Shown here: positions 40,906 to 51,800 of the stretch, in pieces
Layout: each line of letters starts with the position of its first letter
How positions within the stretch are numbered: the stretch's first letter is position 1
Source of the DNA: Spizellomyces punctatus DAOM BR117
Taxonomy: Eukaryota > Chytridiomycota > Chytridiomycetes > Spizellomycetales > Spizellomycetaceae
Direction of reading: 5' to 3'
NCBI RefSeq assembly: GCF_000182565.1
Contig: NW_015971539.1
Coordinates: 1,173,219-1,237,218 of the forward strand
Length of the DNA stretch: 64,000 nt
Translations under genes and position numbers: made by a program
Notes under the pieces: generated by a model
What the model was told of the DNA's origin: nothing
What the model saw: the letters and a program-made list of their open reading frames with translations, nothing else
Database searches by the model: none

Positions 40906-42798
40906 ATGGCCGACGTTGCATTTGTGCCCCACCAACAACCCAAGGGCCGAAGTTGGTCTTTGTTCTCCTGGACACCGACATCAGTGACGCTGGCGCAGGC
41001 GGCAGAAAACAGGTTGCTCTCTAGATTTCAGTACTTTAAGCCAGCGAGTACCCTCGTGGGAGCTGCTACACCACAGGAGGCTCGTGAAGCTGTACAAGAA
41101 ACAACCGAACTGCCAACACCAACCAAAGACATCTCTCAAGATATTGCGTCGGTGCAATCCACGGAGCCGAACGAGAGTTTGATTGCCCGTGTGGGCCTTG
41201 TAGACGTTGGCGATGGGCAAATGATCAACACACTAGTTATCGATCGAACAGATGAAAAGTTGCATCATACCACGGGTGCTGGTATCCTGCGAAGAGAACT
41301 GAGTCATGGATCAGGCGGCGAAATGGTTCACTTGGAACAGGACGTGGCCCCCGTGGAAGAAGTTGGTCGAACGGGCACAAAGAAGAAGACTCTGGTTATG
41401 GCGCACGGATATGGGGCTGGGTTGGGTTTTTTTTATAGGGTACGTTTGGTGATAAGCTCTCATCCAATACGGCAACCTGCATTGTTAATTCTTTAAGGTC
41501 AACAGAACTTTGCTGGACTGAGCGACGTCTCCGGCTGGAGAATCTATGCTATCGACTGGCTTGGCATGGCAAATAGTAGTCGTCCGCCATTCCCGAAATT
41601 AAAACGTGGAGCAACGGATGATGAAATCGTGGAAGATGCGGAGACGTTTTTTGTAGAATCATTAGAAAAGTGGAGAGAGGCGAATGGTATTGATTCAATG
41701 ACATTGATGGGTACGTATATCAGACTTTCATATTCGCCATGGTTATAATCTGATGCAGTTTTTAATAATAAATAGGACATAGTCTGGGTGGTTACCTCTC
41801 TGCATGTTACGCGTTGAAACACCCTGAAAGAGTCGAGAAACTTGTGCTTGTTTCGCCAGGTACATATCGCATGTTCAAATGGTGCAGCGGCTTGGCCTCT
41901 ACTAAAATTCTCGGATATCAGCCGGTGTTGGCAAAATACCAGAAGGTCAGGAAGCGGCACTGAGACGACGTGGATTCCTACCCGCGCTCTTTACGACGTT
42001 GTGGTCATGGAATGTTACACCCATGTCTGTTATTCGTACGATGGGGCCCTGGGGTGAGTATTTTCTTATAAGATATCTTATTCGATAGTACACGTCAATT
42101 GCTAATGCGCTGATGAATAGGTCCATCACTGGTCCGCAAGTACACAAGTCGTCGGTAAGATGGACTGTTTGGACGTTGAGTGCGAGCCTGGATATTCATG
42201 ATTATCGTTCAGGTTTGCCTACCTTGACCAGAGCGACGCAGACGATCTGCACAGTTATATCTATCATATATCAGCTCAGACCGGAAGTGGAGAGTTTGCA
42301 TTAGCAAGATTACTTTTGCCGGTATATTACCTCTTCGAAGCTTGTTGTTGTTGCATCCTCTAATGAGTGCTTTGTTCCGCATAGGGAGCTTGGGCACGGA
42401 AACCCCTTCACGACCGCCTAGCCAATTTGAAGATGCCAACGACCTTCTTATGTAAGCACCAGTAAAATGTAGACCATCCGTTTCTTTACAATTCTGATAA
42501 CAAGACCATGTCACTTAGACGGAGCGCACGACTGGATGGATTACCACGCCGCCATGAGTGCCGTTAAAGGAATGAAGGTACCCACCCGAATAGCCCGCGT
42601 AGCTGATTCCGGCCATCACTTGTATCTTGGTACGTATAATTATCGTTTTGAGGACTGCCGCCATTTCTGACTCGACTGTTGTGCGTAGATAACCCAATGG
42701 GGTTTAACAATGCCATGATTGCCGAGATGGTTAATAAGGATGTTGCGCGAAAGGGGGTGGAAGATGTTGAGTATGTTCATGTAAATGACCGGCGGTGA
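40906..42798 (+). CDS. ABHD4/ABHD5-type alpha/beta hydrolase
   Basis: This belongs to the ABHD4/ABHD5 (CGI-58, yeast Cld1/Ict1) family of phospholipid hydrolases or acyltransferases. The start used is [18 protein letters not shown] disordered region precedes [40 protein letters not shown], the nucleophile elbow [20 protein letters not shown], a lid exon [20 protein letters not shown], and [20 protein letters not shown] with the catalytic His in [17 protein letters not shown]. The HHLYLDN phrase matches the family's HX4D motif, associated with acyltransferase activity. About seven exons, ending YVHVNDRR at 42798. Likely role: remodelling of phospholipids such as cardiolipin; the substrate is inferred from the family only. 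Confidence 0.9.
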
Positions 42799-43068
42799 TA
42801 TAAGGCTGGCGCTCGAAGCATAGATTTTAATTTATAGCGATTATCGTACGATTTATATGCAAGGAGGTTGAATCGCAAATACACGGCGAGTAGATCTGGT
42901 TTAGATCACGTGACAGACCTCAACTTGATGACATCACGCGAATTGTTGAGAAGTGTTCTTTCCTAGCCATTGCGTTTGATATTCCTGCCCTTGTTCTCTT
43001 GGTCGCCTTGTCTATCCTTTTGCATTTCCAAATATTCCATACTTGCATTACCGCAACAATCTTCCAAT

Positions 43069-43781
43069 ATGGCAATGAGAATCAGCAACAAAATCTTGAA
43101 CGGCCTTATTCAACAAGTATAATAGCAATTGACACTTTTCCGCAAATGCCACCTTTAATCGCTTCACATACACTCAGGCTAACCGCGAACTGTCCAATTC
43201 AAATGCCTATCTCTCCATGTCCTTGTGGTTCCAAGACCGTGAACTTCCTGGCTCGGCCCAATGGTGCAAAACCCAATCTGACGAAGAGCGCATGCACGGT
43301 CTAAAGATTTTCGATCACATTGTAAAGAGGCGGGCAAAGGGGGCTTTGGTGCACGCAATCGGGCAACAAAAGTTTTCGTATGATGACCCTTTGCAGATTT
43401 GGTTAGTAGGTCTAAATGTTTTTTGGTTTGCTTGATTGGACATACTGATATATCATTTGTATGTGTAGGGAAAAGGCTCTGGAACAAGAACAGCTCAACT
43501 CGGTTGCCATCATGGATCTCGTCCGACAGGCGCGAGAAGAGGGTGACTATACGACCGACACGTTTCTTCAGTGGTATGTCGCGGAACAGCTTAATGAAGA
43601 AACGTCTGTGAAGGATATTTTGGAAAATGTAAGTCGGTTCTCTATTGTGTGCAACTTCTGGAGTATGCCCTTGTCGCATGGTGGTGACAGTATTGCGTAT
43701 TTGATCTAGGCTAAACGGGTCGCCGCAACGACTGGGTTGTATGTTACATTTGATTCGCAAATAACGAGGAAGCCACATTGA
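43069..43781 (+). CDS. Ferritin, bacterial (FtnA) type
   Basis: Ferritin oxidises Fe(II) and stores iron as a mineral in a 24-subunit cage. Four exons give about 170 residues: MAMRISNKILNGLIQQ, then ANRELSNSNAYLSMSLWFQD, TQSDEERMHGLKIFDHIVKR, EKALEQEQLNSVAIMDLVRQ, DTFLQWYVAEQLNEETSVKD and a short end with GLYVTFDSQI. Ferroxidase ligands are visible: Glu in NRELS, Glu and His in DEERMHG, Glu in EQEQLNS, and Gln/Glu in VAEQLNEE. The FLQWYVxEQ signature is that of bacterial FtnA and differs from animal and plant ferritins. There is no presequence. Four spliceosomal-type exons show it is a resident nuclear gene, not contamination. Confidence 0.92.
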
Positions 43782-44172
43782 GCATGTCATGAGGAAAAGC
43801 AATTTTCGAGACGTTGTCCGCGTTATGGTCTGCTTGGTCGAATGGTTTGTGGGTGGGTAGGGAATATATTTAGGTCTGTGCATAGCATCAAAATATAATG
43901 TAACTGAACCTCTGACAGCATCAAAGAATGGAAAATCGTATTTGTTTTGTGAAATTCGAAAGTCCAAGTGCATCCCAAAAAAAGCCAAACCCGACAAAGG
44001 AGTGTCCCCACCCAAATAACAGAAACCCGAATAACAGAACTATATACATTTCGTTAAAAAGGCCTGCAAGATAGTCTGCTATACTATTCAAGAAGAGCCA
44101 ACGTAACGCCCACCACCAAAAGATATTGAAAAGATCCAAGGCGATAACCTGCTAGAGCCAAAATATGTCCAC
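43782..44172. other. Convergent intergenic region
   Basis: About 390 bp between the ferritin stop and the stop of the next minus-strand gene. Nothing recognised. Confidence 0.4.
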
Positions 44173-45396
44173 TTAAGCGGCGTGAACCACTCGTACTTGC
44201 GGTTTGGCACCCAAGAAGGCTCGTTTGAAAGCTTTGGTGAGCTTCTTCACCGCCGGAGATTTCGATTTAACATCAATTTTTTGTGCTTCTTCTCCTTCTT
44301 CTTCATCTTCATCGCTGCTGGTGCTGTTCTTATTGCTTGTGGCAGTGATGATATTAGCGTCCGAGGTTTCCATTGGAGTAATGGATTGATTTGATTCATT
44401 CTCCTCTATTTCTCCACTTTCATCCCCGCTCAATTCATTATCTGCATCGCCGCCCTCATCATCTATCAATTCCTCTGGGGGTATCAGTTTCACTTCTTCA
44501 GCGAATTGAACACGACGCTTTGGTCGATCTGTACTAGGTCTTTTCCGCGTCAAAACTCCAGTTGTTGCCGTCAAAGGACGACATACCACCTCGGTTGGCT
44601 CCTCGTAAGAGTCTGATCCTCGTCTTGAGGCTTCTGCACTCGACACGTCCAAATGGGAACTCGCCGCAGCAGAATCCAGTTCCAGGCCCGCGAGGGCAGC
44701 ATCCAGTTCATCCTTGGCGAACATTCGCCCGGCACCAAATGAACCAGTGCTCATGGATGATCGCCTGGCTGTCATATCGAGATTCGACATTGTGGATGAT
44801 GTCGATGGGGTTGAGAGTTGGGTAAATGATGTCGACGCTTCGGATGGGGAGGAAGCGGCTTCAACGTCGGCGGCGAAGCTGGCGTTGGCGTCTCGTACAA
44901 GCGCTGCTCGATACCGTTTGGACCACCTTTGATATTATAAAATAATAAAAATACTTGTAAGCATTCTCCCCTCGTCAAGAACCATTAAACTCGGTAAACT
45001 CCCATCACGCCTCACCTCAACATGACATACATCCTCTCCATTCTCTCCCGTTCCTCTCTGTCCTCTTGCCCCTCAGCCGGCGCCGCCCGCTTACCCAACA
45101 TATCTCTCATAATAGCGTCATCCAATACACTCCCCCGTCGTCGGGTCGGAGGTGGAGGAACGCTGTCAAGCATGTCGTTTTCGTCCGAAGAATCGTGCTC
45201 TTTCTGCATGTCATCGAGAAGGTGCCCAGTAAGGGTTCTCGCATCGTCTTCATCCGAATGTCGGGAGAGTTTGTGGAGGTTCTCCTCCTGTGCCTCAAAA
45301 ATGTGTGGTTCGGCCGTGGTTGTGATGTGGTGGGTGGGGGAATTAGACTTTGATATGCTTGCGTTCTTTTAAAGGACCGTGTTGCTTCGAATACAT
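44173..45396 (-). CDS. Disordered protein with a PP1-docking motif
   Basis: Two clear exons and a provisional first one. The middle exon reads EAQEENLHKLSRHSDEDDAR to PPPPTRRRGSVLDDAIMRDM and REERERMERMYVMLR. The last exon continues WSKRYRAALVRDANASFAAD and then is Ser/Glu-rich to the end VRVVHAA. The segment PKRRVQFAEEVKLIPPEELI contains an RVxF motif with basic residues before and acidic residues after, the standard docking site for protein phosphatase 1. RRRGSV is a good basophilic kinase site. I do not recognise the full protein; a PP1 regulatory subunit is a reasonable hypothesis. The start (MYSKQHGPLKERKHIK at 45396) depends on one weak intron. Confidence 0.62.
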
Positions 45397-46457
45397 AAAC
45401 ACACACCGAGTTGCTCAACCCTTGTATGTACTTGAGAAATAGTGCACAAGATATACGCAAACTGAGAAAGTCGGTAATCTATAAAACCTAAACTGCCGTT
45501 TGCAGGAGAATTTCCACCAGGTCATTCTTTTCACATCCTTCCAGGTGTTATCGCAGTTTTTTTTTTGCTCACGGGCACACCAACACAACACATACACACA
45601 ACACAAATCCCACTCAAAATGTCTGGCTCACGTCACTATCAGCACCTTTTGCTCCCTCTTGTCCCTTCATGAACGAGATTTAATGGGGACCACCCACGAT
45701 CTCTTCATTGATGGCCTCACTGAACTGCACCGATACCCTAACCCTCGCGCGTATTCAAGTTATTATTGTTGTCCCAAGCCAAGCATCGCAAAGGAAACCC
45801 TGTTCAGCATCTATATGGTATTCCTTCTCAAAAAAGAATACGATCGATCTCACACACTCAGCTGCTCAGCAACACACATAGGAAGGAATCAATCCTTTTC
45901 TGTCCCGCCTCGCCGAAATGCATACATCCCATCGGTCGGGTCCATGGAGTGCCCAAACAGAAAAAAAATAAGCTCTGGCTTTACTTCAAATATTGTGACC
46001 AACCCATTCAAGTATCCCGGTGGTATGGCATCGAATCAGAATTTACATGCAATTGGAAACGATGCACCTTGTATTTGGTAGACCATGGAGTTCAGATCTC
46101 ATGCATGGAGCACAAAGAGTTTACAAGGTTTACAACATCACATCCCTCAGACGCTGTATGTTGGGGGATGACTCCCGATCATCAATGAGAGCCGACTAGG
46201 TCAATGATCCACAAATTGTGTTACCTCCCCTGACTCTAGAACTTCGAATACAGATATGCGCAAAGCTGAGCAGCGTCCTGCAAGTTTCTTGATGATTTAG
46301 TCAATGGTCGGGGGGAACAGCAAGAACGTTCAATGTAAGCACCGATGCGACAATGAACGTCCATTACAACGATTTCGTGGCGAGGGCAATTCAATAGTGC
46401 TCGCTTGCCATCTCAACGATTACGTAATGTCGGAATAATACCAAAGCGACATTGGTG
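45397..46457. other. Intergenic region, long chance frame
   Basis: Two overlapping plus-strand open frames (45500-46081 and 45766-46188) span this area. Neither has a recognisable domain, and their overlap in different frames suggests chance. The right part borders the 3' end of UPF3. Confidence 0.35.
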
Positions 46458-48279
46458 TCAAGTTGCATCGTTCTTTCCCACATTGAATGAGCTCGTGGTT
46501 CCATCTCGCTTCATAATCGTCACTGATGGACCCGTGCGCTTTGGAGGCTGAGAAGCCATGGATGAAGTTGATGACGTTGAAGCTACACGATTGCGGGACA
46601 TTTTCCTGCTATCGTCTTTCTCTGGCCATGCCTCTGCAGGTTTTGAAAGATCCGTGGTTCCGGTATTGTCACGGGATCTCACTTGCCGAGGTTTACTTTT
46701 GCGAGTGTCTGTATCGCCTTCATTGATTACAGCCGTCACTCCATCAGCTGATGCATCGATGAGATCGCCTTCGAGTCGCGTTCGACGTTTCTGACGATAC
46801 CCTCTCCCTTTACTTTCCTCCCTCTCCTGTAAACCAGGTCCATTGCTAGCTCTAGCTTCTGGCGCCGTATCCCCACTAGCGGAGGCATCGTTTTGAGAGT
46901 CTTCATCCGCTTTTTGCTTTCGAGCACTCCCCCGCGGTCGCTTGGTCTCTTTGGCTCCGAGCACAGCACCCAATGAAGCCTTGAATAATCCCCCGGTGGG
47001 AGCAAGGCGACTTCGCCGTTGTTCAGCTTTAGGTGTCACGTCCGTAGCCTCCTTGGAAGAAGCGCCAGATGCAGACGGAGTAGTTGCAGACTTCTTTCCA
47101 ACGGGTGATGAAGATCGTTTGACTATTCCAGTTGGGACGACACTCTTTGTCATGCCAGAGGTACTTCCGGACTTGCCACCTTCCTTGGACTTTGAGGAGG
47201 ATTTCTTCTTTTCCGATCGTCGTGATTCTTTGCCTTTTGCATCTGTGACTGCTTTTGTTTGTTTACTTCCCTCAGCGCGTGACGCTGCCTTCTTTGCGCG
47301 AAGTGCATCGAGCAGAGGAGTCGACTTTGGTTTATCGGGTCCTGCGAGTTGGGATGAGCTTGCTGTTACTATCGAGGTGACGGTTGAGTGCGCAACGCCT
47401 TGCTCCTTCGCCACTTGATCCGCCAACAACGTTCTTTCCAATTTTTCCAGCTGTGTTTCTCCAGTGGCTACACTAGATGCTGCAGCCTTTGCTTCGTTGT
47501 CTTCTTCGAGACTTTTGAGAAATGCCAGAAAATCTGGGTCTGTGATAACCGCGTAAAGAGGATTAGTCTAGTAACAACTTGTCGCAATTAGACACGTTGT
47601 ACAAACCTTGTTCGATCGTATTCATTCTCGGGTCAGGCTTCTTCTTACTCTTTGGAATACGCTGGAAAGGGGCAAATTCAACCACAGCCCGATGCTCAAC
47701 TCCTGTCGCAAAGATGAGATAAAGGTCTCGCGCCTAACAAACAAGCAGGTCCCCATACCTTTGGAATCTACAAAGAGATGACCATTGTATGTACGACAGA
47801 AATCAAGAAGAGCATCGATGTTTTTAAAGTTGAGATATGCTCGAGAGAACACGCTGATCTTGGCTTGGCTGCAATTGAAATGAATGTAAGCTTTTACATA
47901 GGTGGTGCATCTGTTCTCCGAATGCTATATACTATACCTTGTGGCAATCTTTCCTGCAACAAAAGTCCACCAATCCGTCTCACCCAGCCATTTGTCAACG
48001 GTCGTCTTGAAGATCTCTTCGGGAAGATGAGGAGGTAATCTGCGAACGACAATCTTTGTGCGTGGCTTGTTTTCTTTTGCCTTACGACCGGGTCGCTTCC
48101 GTGTTCGGCGTGAGCGTTTCTTGTCATCTGCCTGACTGCCTTTTGAGCGTTCATCTCCAACACTCCGAGTTGAGCTGTGGGATACTTCAGCAGCCGCTGG
48201 AGTCACTGCCAGTTCAGAGATATGTTCTAATATCACAGCAGAATATTCTTTGCTGACCTGCTTCCGCTGCTGTCACCAT
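46458..48279 (-). CDS. UPF3: UPF3, nonsense-mediated mRNA decay factor
   Basis: Upf3 links exon junctions or terminating ribosomes to Upf2 and Upf1 in nonsense-mediated decay and shuttles between nucleus and cytoplasm. The Smg4/UPF3 RNA-recognition-like domain is clear: RTKIVVRRLPPHLPEEIFKT, LGETDWWTFVAGKIA, FSRAYLNFKNIDALLDFCRT, YNGHLFVDSKG and VVEFAPFQRIPKSKKKPDPR. The rest is a long Lys/Ser-rich disordered tail ending SFNVGKNDAT at 46458. About six exons. The first, MVTAAEAE after splicing, starts at 48279; a longer in-frame start exists at 48453. Confidence 0.9.
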
Positions 48280-49536
48280 GATGCCCCCAGGAATCCTCTT
48301 TAAGATTGTCGTTATCCCTTGTTCAAACAGCCTGTGGTCAATTCGATGCGTGGGTAAGTGGGGAACGATCGACAGTGCCACATGATAAGTGGCACAGTAA
48401 CTGATAACGCACTTGTATGCAGCGATGGAATAGTTATCTTTGGCTGTTACCACCCTGAACAGGCACGCATCTCAAGGAGATCCGCAAATGCAGATACTGG
48501 TACTCATTACATTTCTCATCGTTGTAAATGTGATGCTCAGACTCTTGTCTAGCTTACATATGGTGCCCATCCCTATATGCGCTATGGTTCATTCACCCTG
48601 GTTCCCAATGTCCTTATGTGTTGCATTCTGTCTTGGATCCAACAAAGTCAATGCTAATGTTGTTTTGCGCAAGGAAATAGTTCCCAATGTTATTCATCGC
48701 CGTCCCTCCATCTAATGCATTGGGCCTGTTTGGCAGCACATTTGTCTTGGCATTCTCATCAATAAGAGCCTTTTGATCAAAAGTTGGAGAGCGAGTTTGT
48801 TAAATGACTTCATGTCCACAACGATTGTAGGCACAGCCATGAAACTGGGTGGCAACGTGACTCCACGTCATGATAGCGAAATTGAACGAGTTTAGCGGAG
48901 TTGATCAGTTTTGGCGTCAAGCAAACAGCCAAGTGTTCTAAAGTTGCAATTTTCACAATTTTGGTTTTCCATCCTTCCGCTTCCATCTATCTCGAGTTTT
49001 GTCCATTCCTGTCTACCTCATTGCCTTTTTGCATTGAAAAAGAATATTCAAAAGCGACCTCAACTGCGACGCATACCTCGACCAGTCTGCGCATTCATCT
49101 CAGTGGACACTAGAACGTTGTGGTCAAGCTTGCCTTCTCGCCAACAATACAGTACAGGGTCTCTTGCTGACAAGCGTATGCCAACATTTGGCCGTAGCTA
49201 GACCTTCCGACGACCATAACGACCCTAAAAGCTTCAAAACCAGAGGAATAAGCTTGTGTGCAGTTAGTTGCTATTTTTAGCCTGGAAACCTCCGAGGTCG
49301 TTGGTGGTTCCCACTTTATGAATACCAAATACGAACGTTTGAATCGCATGCGGTAGCTCAAATTGTCGTCAGAAGGACTGCCACCGGGAAAGGGACATTG
49401 GGGTGTGGAGGGCTACACAGAAAAAGCGAGAAAATTACTGAAGTTTAGCAAAAACCTACTCTCTTTGCAATCATTTTCACACAACCGGCTACATTCATTT
49501 CTGGAACATCAAGTACTTCCATAGGAACAACACACT
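48280..49536. other. Intergenic region
   Basis: Between the starts of UPF3 (minus) and the coiled-coil gene (plus). Only short open frames; the minus-strand frame at 49110-49361 has no recognisable domain. It should hold both promoters. Confidence 0.4.
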
Positions 49537-50974
49537 ATGATGACCGATGGATCGTTTTCTATGGAATCAGAACGGAGTGCTTCCCACATGCGTGCTGATA
49601 AACGCCCGGGGGTGCTTGACCCGCTCAAAATGAGATCCACAAAACATCGCACGAGTTACTCTTCTGCATCCTCATCCTCATCGACGACCTCCTCTGTCGA
49701 GCATCACCTTCACGAATCAGCGGAAACAGACGCGGGTGGAGAGTGTGACTTGTAAGTTGTAAAGCTGTTCAGCCATCAGAGTGTTGCGTCAGGTTGTTAA
49801 CTATTAACATTTACGTAGTGGTGAATCAATGTTACCGTCATGCATATCTCCTGCGCTGTATCCAGCTGAGCACTACACATCGCTAACCACATTAAATCGC
49901 TCTCTTACCCAATCCGTTCTCCGATTTGACCAACTCACAACATCATACATCAACCTTCGAAACCAGTTGCGGAACATCCTGGACAGTGTCGAAGAGCAGG
50001 AACGACAATATGAAGCTTATATTGAAGAAATAGGGCAGCTGCGCTTTGAACGCAAGTTTTTGAGGGAAGTGGTTGAGCTGTCTTCGTTCAGGGAGCGTAA
50101 GCAGTCGAATGCATCGGACAAAAGTATAAACAGCACCGGGGCAAACAAGCGATGGAGCTCACCCATGAACACAGATAATGGTGATGGCTGGGGAAAAAAC
50201 GCACGACGATGGACGGTGGGAGGCGCACATTCATTAGGAGCATGTGGTGCTTTCCACAGTTTGCCAACTAGCCCGCGTCTCTCAATAACAAGTTCAACCT
50301 TCCTCCCGCACGTTGACGACGAGAATCGCGTAACGGTAGATGACCTAGCGTCGCGGAAAATTCAACGGGAAGCCTTTGCTGCCATGCTTCAAACTATACG
50401 TGAAACGTTTCTGGTGGGCGCGGGATTCGCTTCGACCATTGGGCCATTTCAAGGCTTGGAAGTGGACTCTGATGAGACGGATCGCTCCAGCTGTCGTTCC
50501 CCTTGCTCTTCCCCCGGCACCCCCGTCACTCTCCTCAACCCTAGTGTTCCGTCGTCACCAAGCCACATCCGCCCCACCCCACTCCCTTCGTACCCTTCCA
50601 ACGAAAAACATGTAGAAACCATACACGCACGAATATCTCATCTCACAAACCTTATTGGACAGCTCGCACCTTCTGTTGAAGCCCTTCGCGAAAGTCTTGA
50701 GGACGTCATTGCAGGCCCCGCATTGGCGTATCGTGCGTGGGTCCGTGAAGCAGAGATTGAACGGGAAATGCTTCGAGTCGAATGTGAGGGTTTGCGAGAA
50801 GCTCGAGAGGGCTCTAAAAAAGTTGTGGATATGAGAGGAGTGAGTGAAGCATCAGTTGGCCTGATTTCGTCTGCGCTAGAGTCCTTGTGGGTTGAGCAAG
50901 GTGATGATGATCACGAAGAATGGGAATCAGAATCGGTGTACTGGTCGTGTGATGAGGGTGACGATGAACGGTAA
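49537..50974 (+). CDS. Hypothetical Ser-rich coiled-coil protein
   Basis: Exon 1 (49537-about 49751) begins MMTDGSFSMESERSASHMRA and has a serine run. After a 67-nt intron, exon 2 continues in phase as FGESMLPSCISPALYPAEHY. A coiled coil follows (LRNQLRNILDSVEEQERQYE, EIGQLRFERKFLREVVEL), then a Ser/Pro-rich region (SSCRSPCSSPGTPVTLLNPS) and a second coiled coil (EAEIEREMLRVECEGLREAR). The end is strongly acidic. About 450 residues. There are no membrane segments or catalytic motifs. I do not recognise the family. Layout suggests a cytoskeletal or scaffold protein, without direct evidence. Confidence 0.75.
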
Positions 50975-51315
50975 ATCTCCCCACAAATGGGGGCCACCTC
51001 TATGTAACTTTTGTTTTTGGTATCTCTTTCATAGTCTGCATCTCCATAGGGGATGTGCGCTTTTTACTTTTATCTATGATTGTCACATTGTCTTGTCAAA
51101 ACGTGCAATTAAAATAAATAGTCCGGTGTCGAGAGGTGGCAGAACGTTCATCTCGAATGTTTTACCATAAAAATTGGTTCTACTTGATCATAAGTAGTGT
51201 AGAGGTGACAGAAACTGGCACTAGCTACTACACCAGGGAATAAACCAGCGACAACTGGTTCGGAAAAGCTAAGCTACTACTAGGCAATTATACACGCAAT
51301 ACGTAACGGTTGGTT
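50975..51315. other. Intergenic region
   Basis: Between the 3' ends of the coiled-coil gene and the copy B small gene. The right part, from about 51235, is the conserved 3' block of the small-gene unit. Confidence 0.4.
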
Positions 51316-51660
51316 TTAACCGGATAATTGCCCACCACCACACACGGTCCCTACTAGGCCTTGATCTGGAACTCTTGATGGCATTGAAGCCAGACTCTTG
51401 CATCCAGGAGCGAATCGACTGGGCAGCGTCACAAGCCAGAGGATGTTCAGTGACAAGGCTTGGAGACTACAAAAAAATGCATGTCAGCGACAGAATAATA
51501 TGAAAAGAGATGATGCCATTGGTACATACCAACCAAGCTCAACTAATGTGGCAGCATAATAGTAGGTTTTGTTATCGGATCCGATTGGTTGCCGCTGGTT
51601 CTGATCACGGTTGCTGTCGGGCGGTCGAGGTCCTCGGCACCACCACATCTGCATGCTCAT
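51316..51660 (-). CDS. Small protein, family copy B, two exons
   Basis: The ATG at 51660 opens MSMQMWWCRGPRPPDSNRDQ followed by SDNKTYYYAATLVELG. A canonical intron (GTATGT to TTTTTTTGTAG, about 63 nt) joins in frame to LQALSLNILWLVTLPSRFAP and an end GTVCGGGQLSG with TAA at 51316, about 93 residues. The second exon has a hydrophobic stretch. The WCRGPRPPD motif and YYY are shared with copy A. A CTATAAAAGG box lies about 135 bp upstream. I know no family with this motif. It may be a small secreted or membrane-associated protein, or the conserved part may be RNA rather than protein. Confidence 0.5.
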
Positions 51661-51663
51661 GGT

Positions 51664-51728
51664 TGACCGAGTCGCAATGAGGTTGCAATGTGGGTCGCTA
51701 TGAGGTTGCAATGGGTCGCGATGAGCGT
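51664..51728 (-). repeat. Short tandem repeats in the leader of copy B
   Basis: The plus strand has GAGTCGCAATGAGGTTGCAA, then GGGTCGCTATGAGGTTGCAA, then GGGTCGCGATGAGC, giving about three units of 22-25 bp between the TATA box and the start codon. Copy A lacks them. Confidence 0.75.
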
Positions 51729-51791
51729 TGGGCAGATGGTTTGAGAGTCGAGGATGGGTAAAGAGGAAAGAGGGAAGAGAGGGCAGGTCCC

Positions 51792-51799
51792 CTTTTATA
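51792..51799 (-). promoter_or_regulatory. TATA box, copy B
   Basis: CTATAAAA on the minus strand, about 135 bp upstream of the copy B start. The difference from copy A in spacing is accounted for largely by the tandem leader repeats. Confidence 0.55.
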
Positions 51800-51800
51800 G

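Larger units (their letters stand above)
51235..51800 (-). repeat. Small-gene family unit, copy B
   Basis: Homologous over its length to 34320-34780 on the same strand, including the promoter block, coding start and 3' block. This is the longer and better preserved copy. Confidence 0.7.

Noticed and set aside
43069-43781. Ferritin as bacterial contamination
   Set aside because: The gene is split by three introns with normal GT-AG ends and sits between fungal genes on continuous sequence.
45500-46188. Two overlapping ORFs of 193 and 140 codons
   Set aside because: They occupy different frames of the same DNA, show no recognisable motifs, and have codon patterns like the intergenic sequence.
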